Source: a virus
Reading direction: 5' to 3' (one strand)
Length of the DNA: 27,474 nucleotides
IMG/VR virus record: IMGVR_UViG_3300020193_000646
Span: 1 to 27,474 of that record
Shown: positions 14,918 through 22,921 of the stretch, in pieces
Layout: every line of letters begins with the position of its first letter
Numbering within the stretch: position 1 is the stretch's first letter
Notes under the pieces: model-generated
Told to the model about the DNA's origin: nothing
Databases searched by the model: none
Seen by the model: only the letters and a program-made list of their open reading frames with translations
Translations under genes and position numbers: made by a program

Positions 14918-14945
14918 AGTATACGATGAATCAGATACGAGTCAA
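14918..14945 (-). promoter_or_regulatory. promoter TTGACT-N16-TATACT for the 368-residue gene and RNase H
   Basis: On the minus strand, TTGACT (14945-14940), a 16-nt spacer and TATACT (14923-14918). The -10 box ends 9 nt before the ATG at 14908, so the leader would be about 2-3 nt. It sits in the 38-nt gap after the glutamine synthetase-like gene. Confidence 0.8.
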
Positions 14946-14946
14946 G

Positions 14947-16122
14947 TCAATTCACAAGTTTAGGTTGAAATGCCTCATTCTTTGCAGATGGTTTCAAGGT
15001 TATAGCCTTGACAAGACTACGAGAAAGGGCAAGAACCCCTGCATATGGATTTATGTTGGCGCCTGGGCGTCGATCTTCGATATACAGCAGATGTGCTGCA
15101 TCCGTGTTCAAAGGAACAGTAGGCACAGACAAAGATGCAGTATGATCGCCAAATCCCCAAGTAAACTTGTTGTAGTCGCTGGTTCCACCAGTCTTTCCAA
15201 CTAGGCGTTGCTCGTTGCCGGCACCATATGCTACCATGTGTTCGCGGTGATCTTCTCCAATGGTTTCGCAGATTGCTTTGGCAAGTCCTGCATTTCCACT
15301 AGACTTAATGTAGTTGTCCATGTACAGGCGAATGGTGCATCCGTTACCATTCCAGTCTGTGCCAGGGAAACTCTTTGGCGCATAACTGACCACACAACGG
15401 GGCGTGTCTAGACCTTCTGCCGCATTCTCCAACAGATATCGAGAGATGATCAGATTGTCACACGCAGTCAGTAGATCGGTTTCTTGAATAACAAACGACC
15501 ACTGTGACAAGCAGATTCCTGCATTGTATGAACGCATTGCAATCTTCCCTTGCCATGCACACCGATTGTAGAAAGCATTAATCAGTTCCCTGCCTCGTTG
15601 AAAGTCGCCAGAACCACCATAGTACCTGCCTTGCGGACCAGGGAATACCACTTGGGTTTCTCCCTTTTCGTTCTTTCCAGTTGGCCAACGATACGGCTGG
15701 CGGGTGTCAGGATCAATTAATAGGATATCCTGCTCAAACCCAATCTTTACAGCGTTCAGGCCAGTGTTTGCTGAATTGTTGAGAAACTTACACAAATCAG
15801 CACGAGCATTAGATGCGTGAGGAGTTCCATCGGCAGTTTGCACTTCACATAGCACGATATTGCTCCGTCCGAGTGATGAATCTTTCGTAGTACGAACTGG
15901 AACCAAGAACAGATCAGCATTATCGGTTGACGCCTGCTTGCAAGCAGAACCATTAAACCTCTGTATCTTGGGAGTTTCGCCAAATGAAGTGTAGTTAGCA
16001 TTACGAATACCACCGTCAGCATCCAACCAAACATACACCCAATCCGCTATAAGTGGATATTCAACTGTTTCCGCATTCTCGGTATTCTCGGTATTCTCGT
16101 TCTCATGCTTATTCTTTGCCAT
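14947..16122 (-). CDS. class II glutamine synthetase homologue with eroded active site
   Basis: 391 residues, about the length of eukaryotic-type GSII. After a low-complexity Asn/Glu/Thr head (residues 1-20), the GSII pattern runs through: WVYVWLDADGGIR; RFNGSACKQA (55-64); SNIVLCEVQTADGTP; KIGFEQD (126-132); VVFPGPQGRYYGGSG (158-172); SQWSF (206-210); FPGTDWNGNG (252-261); YGAGNEQRLVGK (299-310); WGFGDHTAS (322-330); YIEDRRPGANINPY (347-360). Against plant or animal GSII the fold motifs remain but catalytic residues are gone: the ammonium-site Asp is Asn 56; one of the EQE pair is Asp 132; the metal Glu before QWEF is Gly; the Glu in QWEF is Ser 209; the His of GAGAH is Thr; the flap HET is GGT; the NRxASxR arginines are His and Ser. 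Ordinary glutamine synthesis is unlikely. A scaffold, an inhibitor of host enzyme or a changed ligase are possibilities. It overlaps the gene before it by 1 nt. Confidence 0.85.
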   Translation of the reverse strand: MAKNKHENENTENTENAETVEYPLIADWVYVWLDADGGIRNANYTSFGETPKIQRFNGSACKQASTDNADLFLVPVRTTKDSSLGRSNIVLCEVQTADGTPHASNARADLCKFLNNSANTGLNAVKIGFEQDILLIDPDTRQPYRWPTGKNEKGETQVVFPGPQGRYYGGSGDFQRGRELINAFYNRCAWQGKIAMRSYNAGICLSQWSFVIQETDLLTACDNLIISRYLLENAAEGLDTPRCVVSYAPKSFPGTDWNGNGCTIRLYMDNYIKSSGNAGLAKAICETIGEDHREHMVAYGAGNEQRLVGKTGGTSDYNKFTWGFGDHTASLSVPTVPLNTDAAHLLYIEDRRPGANINPYAGVLALSRSLVKAITLKPSAKNEAFQPKLVN

Positions 16123-17756
16123 TATGATTTCTCCTTTGGTTTGTAAAACACATAAACAGGTTCGTACTTCATGTAGTCACCACTAATCTTGCAATAGTTT
16201 TTACACTTGGGCAATCCTGTCTCTTCGTCAAGACGATTCTGTCCAGGCATAGATTCCATCGCCATCTTCACCTTGTATTTATACACAAGTCCAAACTCTT
16301 CAAGAAATCTTTTTGAATCTTCTTCAAGAGGAAGGTAGTCTCCTCCAATTTGGATATCGGCAATGTTCCATAACAAATACCGATCAGGCTTCAGAAACTC
16401 GGCACAGGTCTTTAGCGTTGGGCGCAAGAATCCATCTCGCCAACTCTCATACGAGGAACCGTACTTCTTGTACGATTGATTCTCGTCCTTAGAATAGGCT
16501 TCGCGGTTAAAGTACGGAGGACTTGTAAAGATCATGTCGATCTTGCCTTTGTACTTCTTGAAACGCGGATCTTTGCCAATCTCTTCAGAACCTAGTCTGT
16601 AGATTTCGTATGTGTTAGTTTCGCTGAAGAACGGATTGCCTCTGTATGTCTTGGTATTGTAGAAGTCTGCAACATCAGCGTAACGAGAACGCTCTTTACC
16701 TGTGTGTTCATCAATGTAGTACAGTTCAGGATTTGGATCAGTTCCAATGTAATGAATTTTGCGATCATCGCGCACACTCATGGCGCCAAGAATACGACCA
16801 CCCCACCCCGATGAAGGATCGTAGATCACAAGCGGAGTCTCCTGCTCCTTGGCGTGTTCTGTGAACCGCTCGTACAGATATTTGGCAGTCATCGGTGGGA
16901 AGTTGTGTGCCACCTGAATGTATCCGATACGGAATGCAGCAAATCCCTTCGGGAACACACGCTCACCCTTGTTGTAAATGCGAATAGTGTACACCCTATC
17001 ATCGGGCATGGCGCTCACATCAAATGTAGAGAAGTGTCGGTACTGTAATACCCCTTCATCTTTCAGTTGCTGCACCTGCTCTCGCGTGAGATTCAAAATG
17101 TCAGACTGATTCAGTTGAAAGTATCCTGTGTTGTTTCCCTCACGAATCTTCACCTGTTCAAGCATGAAGTCGTAACCCTTGAAGATTTCCTTGTTGGTTT
17201 GGAATGCCTTGATCCATGCCATTGCATCGGGTACAGATACGAGAGCAGGCTTCGGATTGTTACGCAAGCACGACAAGGCGTGCATATAGAGAGAGTCTCT
17301 ACGGAAGTGTCGCATTGATCCCTTCACCATGCGTTCAAGAAACTGATCTTCGGCAAATAGTTCGTAGATGGAATATCCATCATCCTTCTCGCTGTAGTTG
17401 ATACGAGTCTTCATCATGGTAGGGAACCATTGATCCGCTTCAGAACCAAGTCTTGCTTTGTTCAGAATCACATCCTTGCCAATATTTTCTAGTTCATCAT
17501 CGAATTCAAAAGACTTCACTGGATACTCCGCCATCTTGTTCCACTCTTCGATGATATCTTCTTCAATCTTTCCTATGCGTGGAGGACATCCCTTGTTGTC
17601 CCAAATATCCACAACTGTGTTACGCATATTGACAACCCACTCGCGGAACTTGTCTGCGTCCATCTCTAACAATTCTTCAAATGTGACATTTACTGGATGG
17701 GTGAGAAGATGCGTGTTCTTCTCAAAGAAAGTTTTATGTGCTTGTAGCGTTTCCAT
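16122..17756 (-). CDS. large methyltransferase-fold protein with intact TSPPY motif
   Basis: 544 residues. The C-terminal half is a Rossmann methyltransferase: SAM-binding VIYDPSSGWGGRILGAM (about 310-326), a strand YIGTDPNPE (about 336-344), and the catalytic motif IDMIFTSPPYFNREAYS (about 406-422), followed by FLKPDRYLLWNIAD. Motif I before motif IV is the order of alpha/gamma-type amino-methyltransferases. The N-terminal ~290 residues are a separate part, helical at first (LEELLEMDADKFREWVVNM), and would be a target-recognition or partner domain. The pattern recalls phage-encoded 'DNA modification methylase' proteins that attend other base-modifying genes. It is joined to its neighbours by 1-nt overlaps at both ends. 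Its target could be DNA, or a precursor already modified by the two genes before it. Confidence 0.78.
   Translation of the reverse strand: METLQAHKTFFEKNTHLLTHPVNVTFEELLEMDADKFREWVVNMRNTVVDIWDNKGCPPRIGKIEEDIIEEWNKMAEYPVKSFEFDDELENIGKDVILNKARLGSEADQWFPTMMKTRINYSEKDDGYSIYELFAEDQFLERMVKGSMRHFRRDSLYMHALSCLRNNPKPALVSVPDAMAWIKAFQTNKEIFKGYDFMLEQVKIREGNNTGYFQLNQSDILNLTREQVQQLKDEGVLQYRHFSTFDVSAMPDDRVYTIRIYNKGERVFPKGFAAFRIGYIQVAHNFPPMTAKYLYERFTEHAKEQETPLVIYDPSSGWGGRILGAMSVRDDRKIHYIGTDPNPELYYIDEHTGKERSRYADVADFYNTKTYRGNPFFSETNTYEIYRLGSEEIGKDPRFKKYKGKIDMIFTSPPYFNREAYSKDENQSYKKYGSSYESWRDGFLRPTLKTCAEFLKPDRYLLWNIADIQIGGDYLPLEEDSKRFLEEFGLVYKYKVKMAMESMPGQNRLDEETGLPKCKNYCKISGDYMKYEPVYVFYKPKEKS
16276..16283 (-). 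promoter_or_regulatory. possible late promoter TATAAATA inside a gene
   Basis: The minus strand reads GTATAAATAC, containing an exact T4 late-promoter octamer, 154 nt before the glutamine synthetase-like start. It lies in coding sequence and may be chance. If used with gp55 and gp45 it would give the downstream gene separate late expression. Confidence 0.25.
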
Positions 17757-18679
17757 TATGCTTCCATTCTTTGTTGTACTTCAGTTTCGCTTAGTCTGCG
17801 CCCAACTATCCAAAAACAAGTACGCTTTGTTAAGTCAAGGTTCTCACGCATCCACTTGTGTGCTTTTGCTTCGTACAGATCGTCAAGGATTGTACCATCT
17901 GCAATCTTTTCCACAAGGGGTTTTCCGTACACCGTATTTAGACAATGCAACTCATATTCTGGCAGAGGATATCCTGCCATTGGATTCACCCATTTGTTGA
18001 TGTTTTCGGTTCGTTTAGGCCCAACACACAATCCAATTACTTTGCCTACATTTATATTGTACCGATGAATGCCTCTGAGAATGGCGGCAAAATGAACCCC
18101 GCTACCCACAGGCACCACCAACTGATCCAACTCGTCTGGTAAATTTTCTACCTGATGTTCAATACTATTAATGATTGCGTCTTCTCTGTTTTCGATGTTG
18201 TGAGTAAAGACTGCATCGTATAGTTTTTCAGACTTTACAATCTCCCGCATCCGTGCAAGCACAGGACCGTGCATTCCCGTCCCGCACACATTACGAATAT
18301 CTGCACCCAACCACTTTGCATATCGCATCATGTGATGATTGTCGATGGTTTCTGGCGAACTGCCACCAATGCAGATGACACAAGGAATCTCTAACTCCTT
18401 GCATACTCTGGCAATAATTGCTCCTGTGGTAGAATGCACCTGTGTGTGAGTCGCTACCCCATTGGTGTGTTCCTTGAGAAAATTTCGTAAGGGATACAAC
18501 AAACTAATGGCCTGCCTTACCTTTCCTCCGCTCACATCTCCACCCCCATAAGGAGTGTACATATCATCTCTCTTGTACCATATTCCCCCAATAATCTTAA
18601 CGGGAGAGAGAATTAGAACATGGGCAGGAAATGCTTTGAGAAAGTCATGTTCCTGTTGCATATCAATTTGTTTATTCAT
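17756..18679 (-). CDS. PLP-dependent fold-type II enzyme (ACC deaminase / D-cysteine desulfhydrase-like)
   Basis: 307 residues from the ATG at 18679, which overlaps the stop of the previous gene as ATGA; a longer frame from 18751 is unlikely. The family signature is IWYKRDDMYTPYGGGDVSGG followed by KVRQA, with the lysine after SGG as the PLP-binding residue. Further elements are VHSTTGAIIARVCKEL (the substrate loop), CVICIGGSSPET, and VVPVGSGVHFAAILRGI, the glycine-rich phosphate cup. Fold-type II enzymes carry out beta-eliminations, replacements or ring-opening on amino acids. Here it is flanked on both sides by SAM-dependent methyltransferase-fold genes, which suggests a part in building an amino-acid-derived modification. 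Substrate not predictable from sequence. Confidence 0.82.
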   Translation of the reverse strand: MNKQIDMQQEHDFLKAFPAHVLILSPVKIIGGIWYKRDDMYTPYGGGDVSGGKVRQAISLLYPLRNFLKEHTNGVATHTQVHSTTGAIIARVCKELEIPCVICIGGSSPETIDNHHMMRYAKWLGADIRNVCGTGMHGPVLARMREIVKSEKLYDAVFTHNIENREDAIINSIEHQVENLPDELDQLVVPVGSGVHFAAILRGIHRYNINVGKVIGLCVGPKRTENINKWVNPMAGYPLPEYELHCLNTVYGKPLVEKIADGTILDDLYEAKAHKWMRENLDLTKRTCFWIVGRRLSETEVQQRMEA

Positions 18680-19341
18680 AGCGGAAGAGTTGTTTTGGAG
18701 TGGCTGAATGTTGGATCGTAAAACTTCTCTTCCAGTTCGCATCCCCACCATCTGCGCCCAGTAGTGCTGGCAGCAAGCAGAACAGGAGCAACCCCCGCGA
18801 ATGGATCGACAACCAAATCACCTGGCTTGGTAAGATTCTCAATCACATACTTGCAGAAATCTTGCGACCACACAGATTGATTCAGTACCTTCTCTTGCCG
18901 ATCCACATAAATGTCGCGCAACCAATCGCCCTTACGGTGAATCACTCCCTCGCTTGTGTATACGAGCATATGTTGGAAAGTGAAGTAGTACATATCGCGC
19001 TTGCCCACTTCGTTTCTTACCACAACCTTGTAATCTTTCAGGCGCAATCCTTCGTTCTCTAGGCATTGTGCATACCACATATGGTTCGACAGAATGAACC
19101 CGTTCACCCTGCGATCTGTCTGGCACACCACAACAAAGCCAGTAGGTTTCACAATACGAGCAAACTCTCGCATTGCTTTCTGCTGAAACTGCCGATATGA
19201 GTCAGTCTCGTCTTTGCTAAATGGTGTTTGGGACAGGTCAGGACATGAAGTGAATACTAAGTCTACCGATTCCGATGGAATGTTGGGCATATAGTCAAAG
19301 GCATCTCCCAACACATATGAGTTCTCTTGAAAGTTTGTCAT
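18676..19341 (-). CDS. methyltransferase-fold protein with altered catalytic motif (SCPD)
   Basis: 221 residues in beta-class order. It opens like a DNA methylase (YVLGDAFDYMPNIPSESVDLV), but motif IV reads FTSCPDLSQT (about 30-39) where active amino-methyltransferases have (D/N/S)PP(Y/F/W). The C-terminal SAM motif is DPFAGVAPVLLAA (about 179-191), followed by RRWWGCELEEKFYD. FVVVCQTDRRVNG (about 69-81) and YYFTFQHMLVYT (about 118-129) are normal in the family. Loss of the PPY stacking residues suggests that it does not flip and methylate an exocyclic amine in the usual way. It may use another target or another part of SAM, or bind only. It overlaps gp46 by 4 nt (ATGA) and the PLP enzyme by 4 nt. 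Confidence 0.8.
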   Translation of the reverse strand: MTNFQENSYVLGDAFDYMPNIPSESVDLVFTSCPDLSQTPFSKDETDSYRQFQQKAMREFARIVKPTGFVVVCQTDRRVNGFILSNHMWYAQCLENEGLRLKDYKVVVRNEVGKRDMYYFTFQHMLVYTSEGVIHRKGDWLRDIYVDRQEKVLNQSVWSQDFCKYVIENLTKPGDLVVDPFAGVAPVLLAASTTGRRWWGCELEEKFYDPTFSHSKTTLPL

Positions 19342-21062
19342 AGTGCAATCCTGCTGAAATTGTTCTTCCTCTCAAACAACATGGTATGTTCAAACTTATC
19401 TACCAACTGATCTGCCTTGTGGGAGATCACAAATACATTTGCATTGACACCAAAGGAGTAAAGAATCTTCATAAACTCCTCGGTTCCTGCGGTGTCGAGT
19501 GACGAATCAAACACCTCGTCCAAGATGAGTAGATTAGTATTTGCGCTGTTCTTAATGCGGGCAATCTCACGCCAAGCAAGTAGCAAAGCCAAATCAATAC
19601 GCATCTTTTCGCCTTCGCTGAAACTCATGTACGAGAAAGTGTCACGATGTCTGCTCTTAATGGTTTCGTTGAACTCTTCGTCAAGCGTAAAGTTTGCAAA
19701 GAAGTCCATTGTGTTCAGATACTTGTTGATAGTTTTATTGATGATGGGCAAATAGTAACGGATGATCTTTGCCTTGATACCGCTATCTTTCAGCAGCGAT
19801 GCCGCTACGCTGTAGTAGTGCATCTCTTCTACCAGGCTATTCTTGGATGCCTCATTCTTATTCAAGTCTCCCTCAAAATCCACCAATCGCTTTTGATGAT
19901 CTGTGTCTTCAGTTTCTTTGCTCTGAATGGCTTTGTTCTCTTTGCTGAGTTTGCCGATGTAGGAGTTGCACGCCGTAATGGTGCTGTTCGCCTCCATCGT
20001 ATGCGTGTTTAGCGTTTCTAGTTCGGTAGATACCTCTTCGTACTCTTCGATCTGCGTTCGCTTGGTTTGAATCTCGGTGACAATGGCGCCAACTGCTTCG
20101 TTCAGTTCACCCTGCTTGCTTTTCTTCTTGCATAGTAATCCGTGAATAGGCTGACTAGCCTTGTCGATGGATTGATGGCAAGTGGGGCATACCTCATTGT
20201 TGTCAAAGAATGACAACTCCTCGCCTATCTTTTTGCGATTGGACTCTAGTTGCTTCTGAAAGGTTTCCAGTTTGGTGATCTGTTTCAGCAAAGCAACTTT
20301 GCCTTGTAACTTGACCTTTACTTTCTCAATCTGCTCATTTAGGGCAACCAGTTCTTCCTGCCTCTCTTCAATCAGCGATTCAGAGCGGGCAATCTCTTTC
20401 AAGTTCCCCTGCACCTGTTCATCAGTCTTGCTCTTTAGTCCTGCGATTAAATCTTTTTGGGCGCGGATAGACTCGTGGAGAATAGCGATCTTGCGTTCGT
20501 TATCTGCAATCTCTTCTTTGAGAGTAGACATCTTCGCCTTGAGAATGGTGTTCATGGTAGAGAACACATTGATATCAAGGATATCTTCGATCACCGCGCG
20601 GCGATCAGATGCCGGCAACTGCATGAATGGTACAAATGAAGAACTACCTAGAATCACCACCTGAGTGAATGACTTGTAATTCATTTTCAGAATCTGCTCT
20701 TCAAGCATTTTCTGATAATCCTTTGTGGTGGCGTGCTGATCCAATAAATTACCATTCTTCCACACCTCAAACCGATTAGGTTTGATGCCGCGAACCACGC
20801 GGTAGGAATCATTGACGATGTTGAACTCCACTTCTACCAAACAATCTTTCTCATTGATGCTGTTCACCAACTGAGGAAGATTGATCTTTCTGAATGGCTT
20901 TCCGAACAATCCGAAAGTGATAGAATCAAGCAAAGCAAATGACTTACCATGTCCGTTGCTGCCCGAAACAAGAATCATTTTGGCTTTGTTCAGTTGAATC
21001 TCAGTAAAGTTGTTTCCAAACGATCCAAAGTTTTTGAATCGAACCTTCGTGAAGGTAATCAT
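19338..21062 (-). CDS. 46: recombination nuclease subunit gp46 (SbcC/Rad50-like ATPase)
   Basis: 574 residues (T4 gp46 is 560). Walker A is SGSNGHGKS (about 33-41). A long coiled coil runs about 170-400, broken by a zinc hook CPTC (292-295). The ABC signature is YMSFSEGEKMRIDLA (about 480), with Walker B LLILDEVFDSSLD near 515 and a D-loop. With gp47 it resects double-strand ends to feed UvsX/UvsY-dependent recombination and late replication. It overlaps gp47 by 4 nt (ATGA). Confidence 0.96.
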   Translation of the reverse strand: MITFTKVRFKNFGSFGNNFTEIQLNKAKMILVSGSNGHGKSFALLDSITFGLFGKPFRKINLPQLVNSINEKDCLVEVEFNIVNDSYRVVRGIKPNRFEVWKNGNLLDQHATTKDYQKMLEEQILKMNYKSFTQVVILGSSSFVPFMQLPASDRRAVIEDILDINVFSTMNTILKAKMSTLKEEIADNERKIAILHESIRAQKDLIAGLKSKTDEQVQGNLKEIARSESLIEERQEELVALNEQIEKVKVKLQGKVALLKQITKLETFQKQLESNRKKIGEELSFFDNNEVCPTCHQSIDKASQPIHGLLCKKKSKQGELNEAVGAIVTEIQTKRTQIEEYEEVSTELETLNTHTMEANSTITACNSYIGKLSKENKAIQSKETEDTDHQKRLVDFEGDLNKNEASKNSLVEEMHYYSVAASLLKDSGIKAKIIRYYLPIINKTINKYLNTMDFFANFTLDEEFNETIKSRHRDTFSYMSFSEGEKMRIDLALLLAWREIARIKNSANTNLLILDEVFDSSLDTAGTEEFMKILYSFGVNANVFVISHKADQLVDKFEHTMLFERKNNFSRIAL

Positions 21063-22120
21063 AGAGACATACTCTCCATATACAGATCGCGCACAATGCG
21101 CTTCAGCATGGGCTTGTCATGCACTTCTTCCATGCCATCAATCTCTTTGTTGATTAGACCAAGTGTGTCTAGTGCCATATCTGCTGCGGGTTCGCCTGTA
21201 CTGGTATCAGGGTTCTGCTCCACAATGGTTACACCCATGGCAGGGGCGGTATAGATGCCATCCAAGAACTTGTCAAACATATATGGCTTGGTCTTGGCGT
21301 CCACGAACACCTTTACAAAAGTGTTTGCATACCGCGAGAAGTCTGCGTTCTCTAGCAGTTTGCTGTAGTCATGCCGCGAATCATCGTATCGAATGGCATG
21401 AAACATTCTATGCGGGTTCTCTACAAACTCTAATTCGCGGGTTTCAGTATCAAGCACATGGAATCCTTTGCGGTCTTCCAAGTCACCAAAAGTGATCTGA
21501 TATTGTGTACCCAAGTACTGCACATTTCCTCCTCCATGCTTGTGATGAAAGTGGCCCGATAGAACCATTTCATAACGAGCGAGTAGACTAGCAGGCATAC
21601 CACCACCTTCAAACTTCACTCCACGCATAATCTGATAACCTTCCAGTTCAAAGTGTCCGCATATCACGGGACACTTGCTCTTCCTGATGAAGCGTAGAAA
21701 GCCTTCTTGATTGTTTTTGTTTATCCAAGGCACCATCGCAACGCGCAGGGAGTCAAACTGCAACTCAACCGGCTCTTCGTAAATGTTGAAATTGGTGTAG
21801 CGTTCTCCAAACAATTCTTTGGGAGCATTCACTAAGTTGGTATTCTTGTAGTACACATCGTGATTACCTAGAATGCAATGCACGGTCATACCGCGCTGTA
21901 ACAAAGGTTCCATGAAACGAGTGCGTACCTGATTCAGCGTTTGGAAGTTTACAAACTTACGGCGATCTAAAAGATCACCCAAGTGCAATATGGTATCGAT
22001 GCCGTGTTTCTCACAATAAGGAAAAAACACTTCATCAAAGAACTTGAAAAAGTACTCACCAAATACTGGCGAATCAGACCTGGCGCCAAAATGCGTATCG
22101 TTGATAATGGCTAGTTTCAT
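21059..22120 (-). CDS. 47: recombination nuclease subunit gp47 (SbcD/Mre11-like)
   Basis: 353 residues (T4 gp47 is 339). All phosphoesterase motifs are visible: NDTHFGARSD (about 7-16), ILHLGDLLDRRK, CILGNHDVYY, VICGHFE and LSGHFHHKHGG. It is the nuclease partner of gp46. The start codon lies 19 nt from the -10 box of a strong promoter and has no clear Shine-Dalgarno. It heads the chain gp47-gp46-methyltransferase-like-PLP enzyme-methyltransferase-GS-like, all joined by 1-4 nt overlaps. Confidence 0.95.
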   Translation of the reverse strand: MKLAIINDTHFGARSDSPVFGEYFFKFFDEVFFPYCEKHGIDTILHLGDLLDRRKFVNFQTLNQVRTRFMEPLLQRGMTVHCILGNHDVYYKNTNLVNAPKELFGERYTNFNIYEEPVELQFDSLRVAMVPWINKNNQEGFLRFIRKSKCPVICGHFELEGYQIMRGVKFEGGGMPASLLARYEMVLSGHFHHKHGGGNVQYLGTQYQITFGDLEDRKGFHVLDTETRELEFVENPHRMFHAIRYDDSRHDYSKLLENADFSRYANTFVKVFVDAKTKPYMFDKFLDGIYTAPAMGVTIVEQNPDTSTGEPAADMALDTLGLINKEIDGMEEVHDKPMLKRIVRDLYMESMSL

Positions 22121-22139
22121 AGCGAACTACTTACATAGA

Positions 22140-22167
22140 AGTATACACTCAATTCACACATCGTCAA
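22140..22167 (-). promoter_or_regulatory. promoter TTGACG-N16-TATACT for gp47-gp46 and the accessory cassette
   Basis: On the minus strand, TTGACG (22167-22162), a 16-nt spacer and TATACT (22145-22140). The -35 box overlaps the last codons of gp55. With no gap or terminator seen from here to 14947, it probably drives about 7.2 kb. Confidence 0.8.
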
Positions 22168-22786
22168 GCCGATTGCGTGTTACCTTCCTACTTTTTTTGC
22201 CTAATCTTCGCTTAGTATCTGATTTGGAAAACTTGGCAATATCTGTTGGTGATAGATGAAAGAACTCGGCAACAGGATCGTTGGTGTCGCCGTTTGATGA
22301 GTCCAATAAATTGCGTCTAACTTTGCCTGTTTTGTCTGCCGCTTCTAGCAATTTGTACCTGATGTACATTTGCTTTTTTTCTTTGGCAATTCTGCGTAGA
22401 AAGGCAAAGTAGATGATCTGAGTGAAGTATGAGAACGGATTCTTGGACTTGCCTGGATCGAAGTTACTGGCATACATCAGGCAATTTTCTACGCCGTCGC
22501 CAATCATTTCTTCTCGGTATGGATAGTTGATGAAATTTGGTCGATACGACAAATGATTGGCAATATCTAAAAAGCATTTGCCAATGTAGTCAGTTACAGG
22601 CGGCGTCTTTCTCTCTGCTGCTCGTTCAGTATCAACTAACGCCTTCCACTTCACCATCTCTGCATAGAACACTTTGTTATCAATGTAATGCCCAGACTGT
22701 GTTTCTTCTTCAACATCTTTCTCTATGTCTGCGGCATCTATATCAAGTTCATCTTCTGCTTTTGGTTTTACTTTACGCTTCTTCAT
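22154..22786 (-). CDS. 55: late-transcription sigma factor gp55
   Basis: 210 residues (T4 gp55 is 185). The conserved sigma-70-like region is clear: YIDNKVFYAEMVKW (about 34-47), YIGKCFLDIANHLSYRPNFI (about 67-86), YREEMIGDGVENC (about 89-101), then NPFSYFTQIIYFAFLRRIAK (about 116-135), matching gp55 of marine T4 relatives. gp55 directs host RNA polymerase to TATAAATA late promoters, coupled to DNA-loaded gp45. The N-terminal ~30 residues are Lys/Glu/Asp-rich. It has GGAG before the ATG at 22786. Confidence 0.92.
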   Translation of the reverse strand: MKKRKVKPKAEDELDIDAADIEKDVEEETQSGHYIDNKVFYAEMVKWKALVDTERAAERKTPPVTDYIGKCFLDIANHLSYRPNFINYPYREEMIGDGVENCLMYASNFDPGKSKNPFSYFTQIIYFAFLRRIAKEKKQMYIRYKLLEAADKTGKVRRNLLDSSNGDTNDPVAEFFHLSPTDIAKFSKSDTKRRLGKKSRKVTRNRLDDV

Positions 22787-22809
22787 AATATGTCTCCATT
22801 TCGATCAGA

Positions 22810-22818
22810 AGTATATCA
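22810..22818 (-). promoter_or_regulatory. possible extended -10 promoter (TGATATACT) for gp55
   Basis: In the 135-nt gap before gp55 the minus strand reads TGATATACT, an extended -10 box with the same TATACT as the other promoters but no recognisable -35 at 16 nt. The leader would be about 20 nt with a GGAG ribosome site. The rest of the gap holds a small GTGAA-ACC-TTCAC inverted repeat near 22896-22908 with no T-run, so no terminator is called. Confidence 0.45.
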
Positions 22819-22921
22819 CATTCTTCCACTGGCGCTAGTCTGTAAGAAAAGTATTAAATTTCTCGCAGGCATTGCTTACACCTGTACTACATAGAGTGAA
22901 GGTTTCACGGACCATAATATA

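Noticed and set aside
16060-16110. Short tandem repeat in the N-terminal codons of the GS-like gene as a possible CRISPR or regulatory repeat
   Set aside because: It is a few in-frame copies of a GAATAC-CGA-type unit encoding Asn/Thr/Glu, simple low-complexity coding sequence.
17458-18000. Plus-strand frame of 180 codons
   Set aside because: It is antisense to the PLP enzyme and the large methyltransferase, whose motifs are unmistakable.
18679-18751. Longer N-terminus for the PLP enzyme
   Set aside because: It would lie inside the preceding methyltransferase-like gene. The ATGA overlap at 18679 is the pattern used throughout this operon.
22896-22908. Small GTGAA-ACC-TTCAC inverted repeat as a terminator after the Sm-like gene
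   Set aside because: The stem is only five pairs and no T-run follows on either strand.
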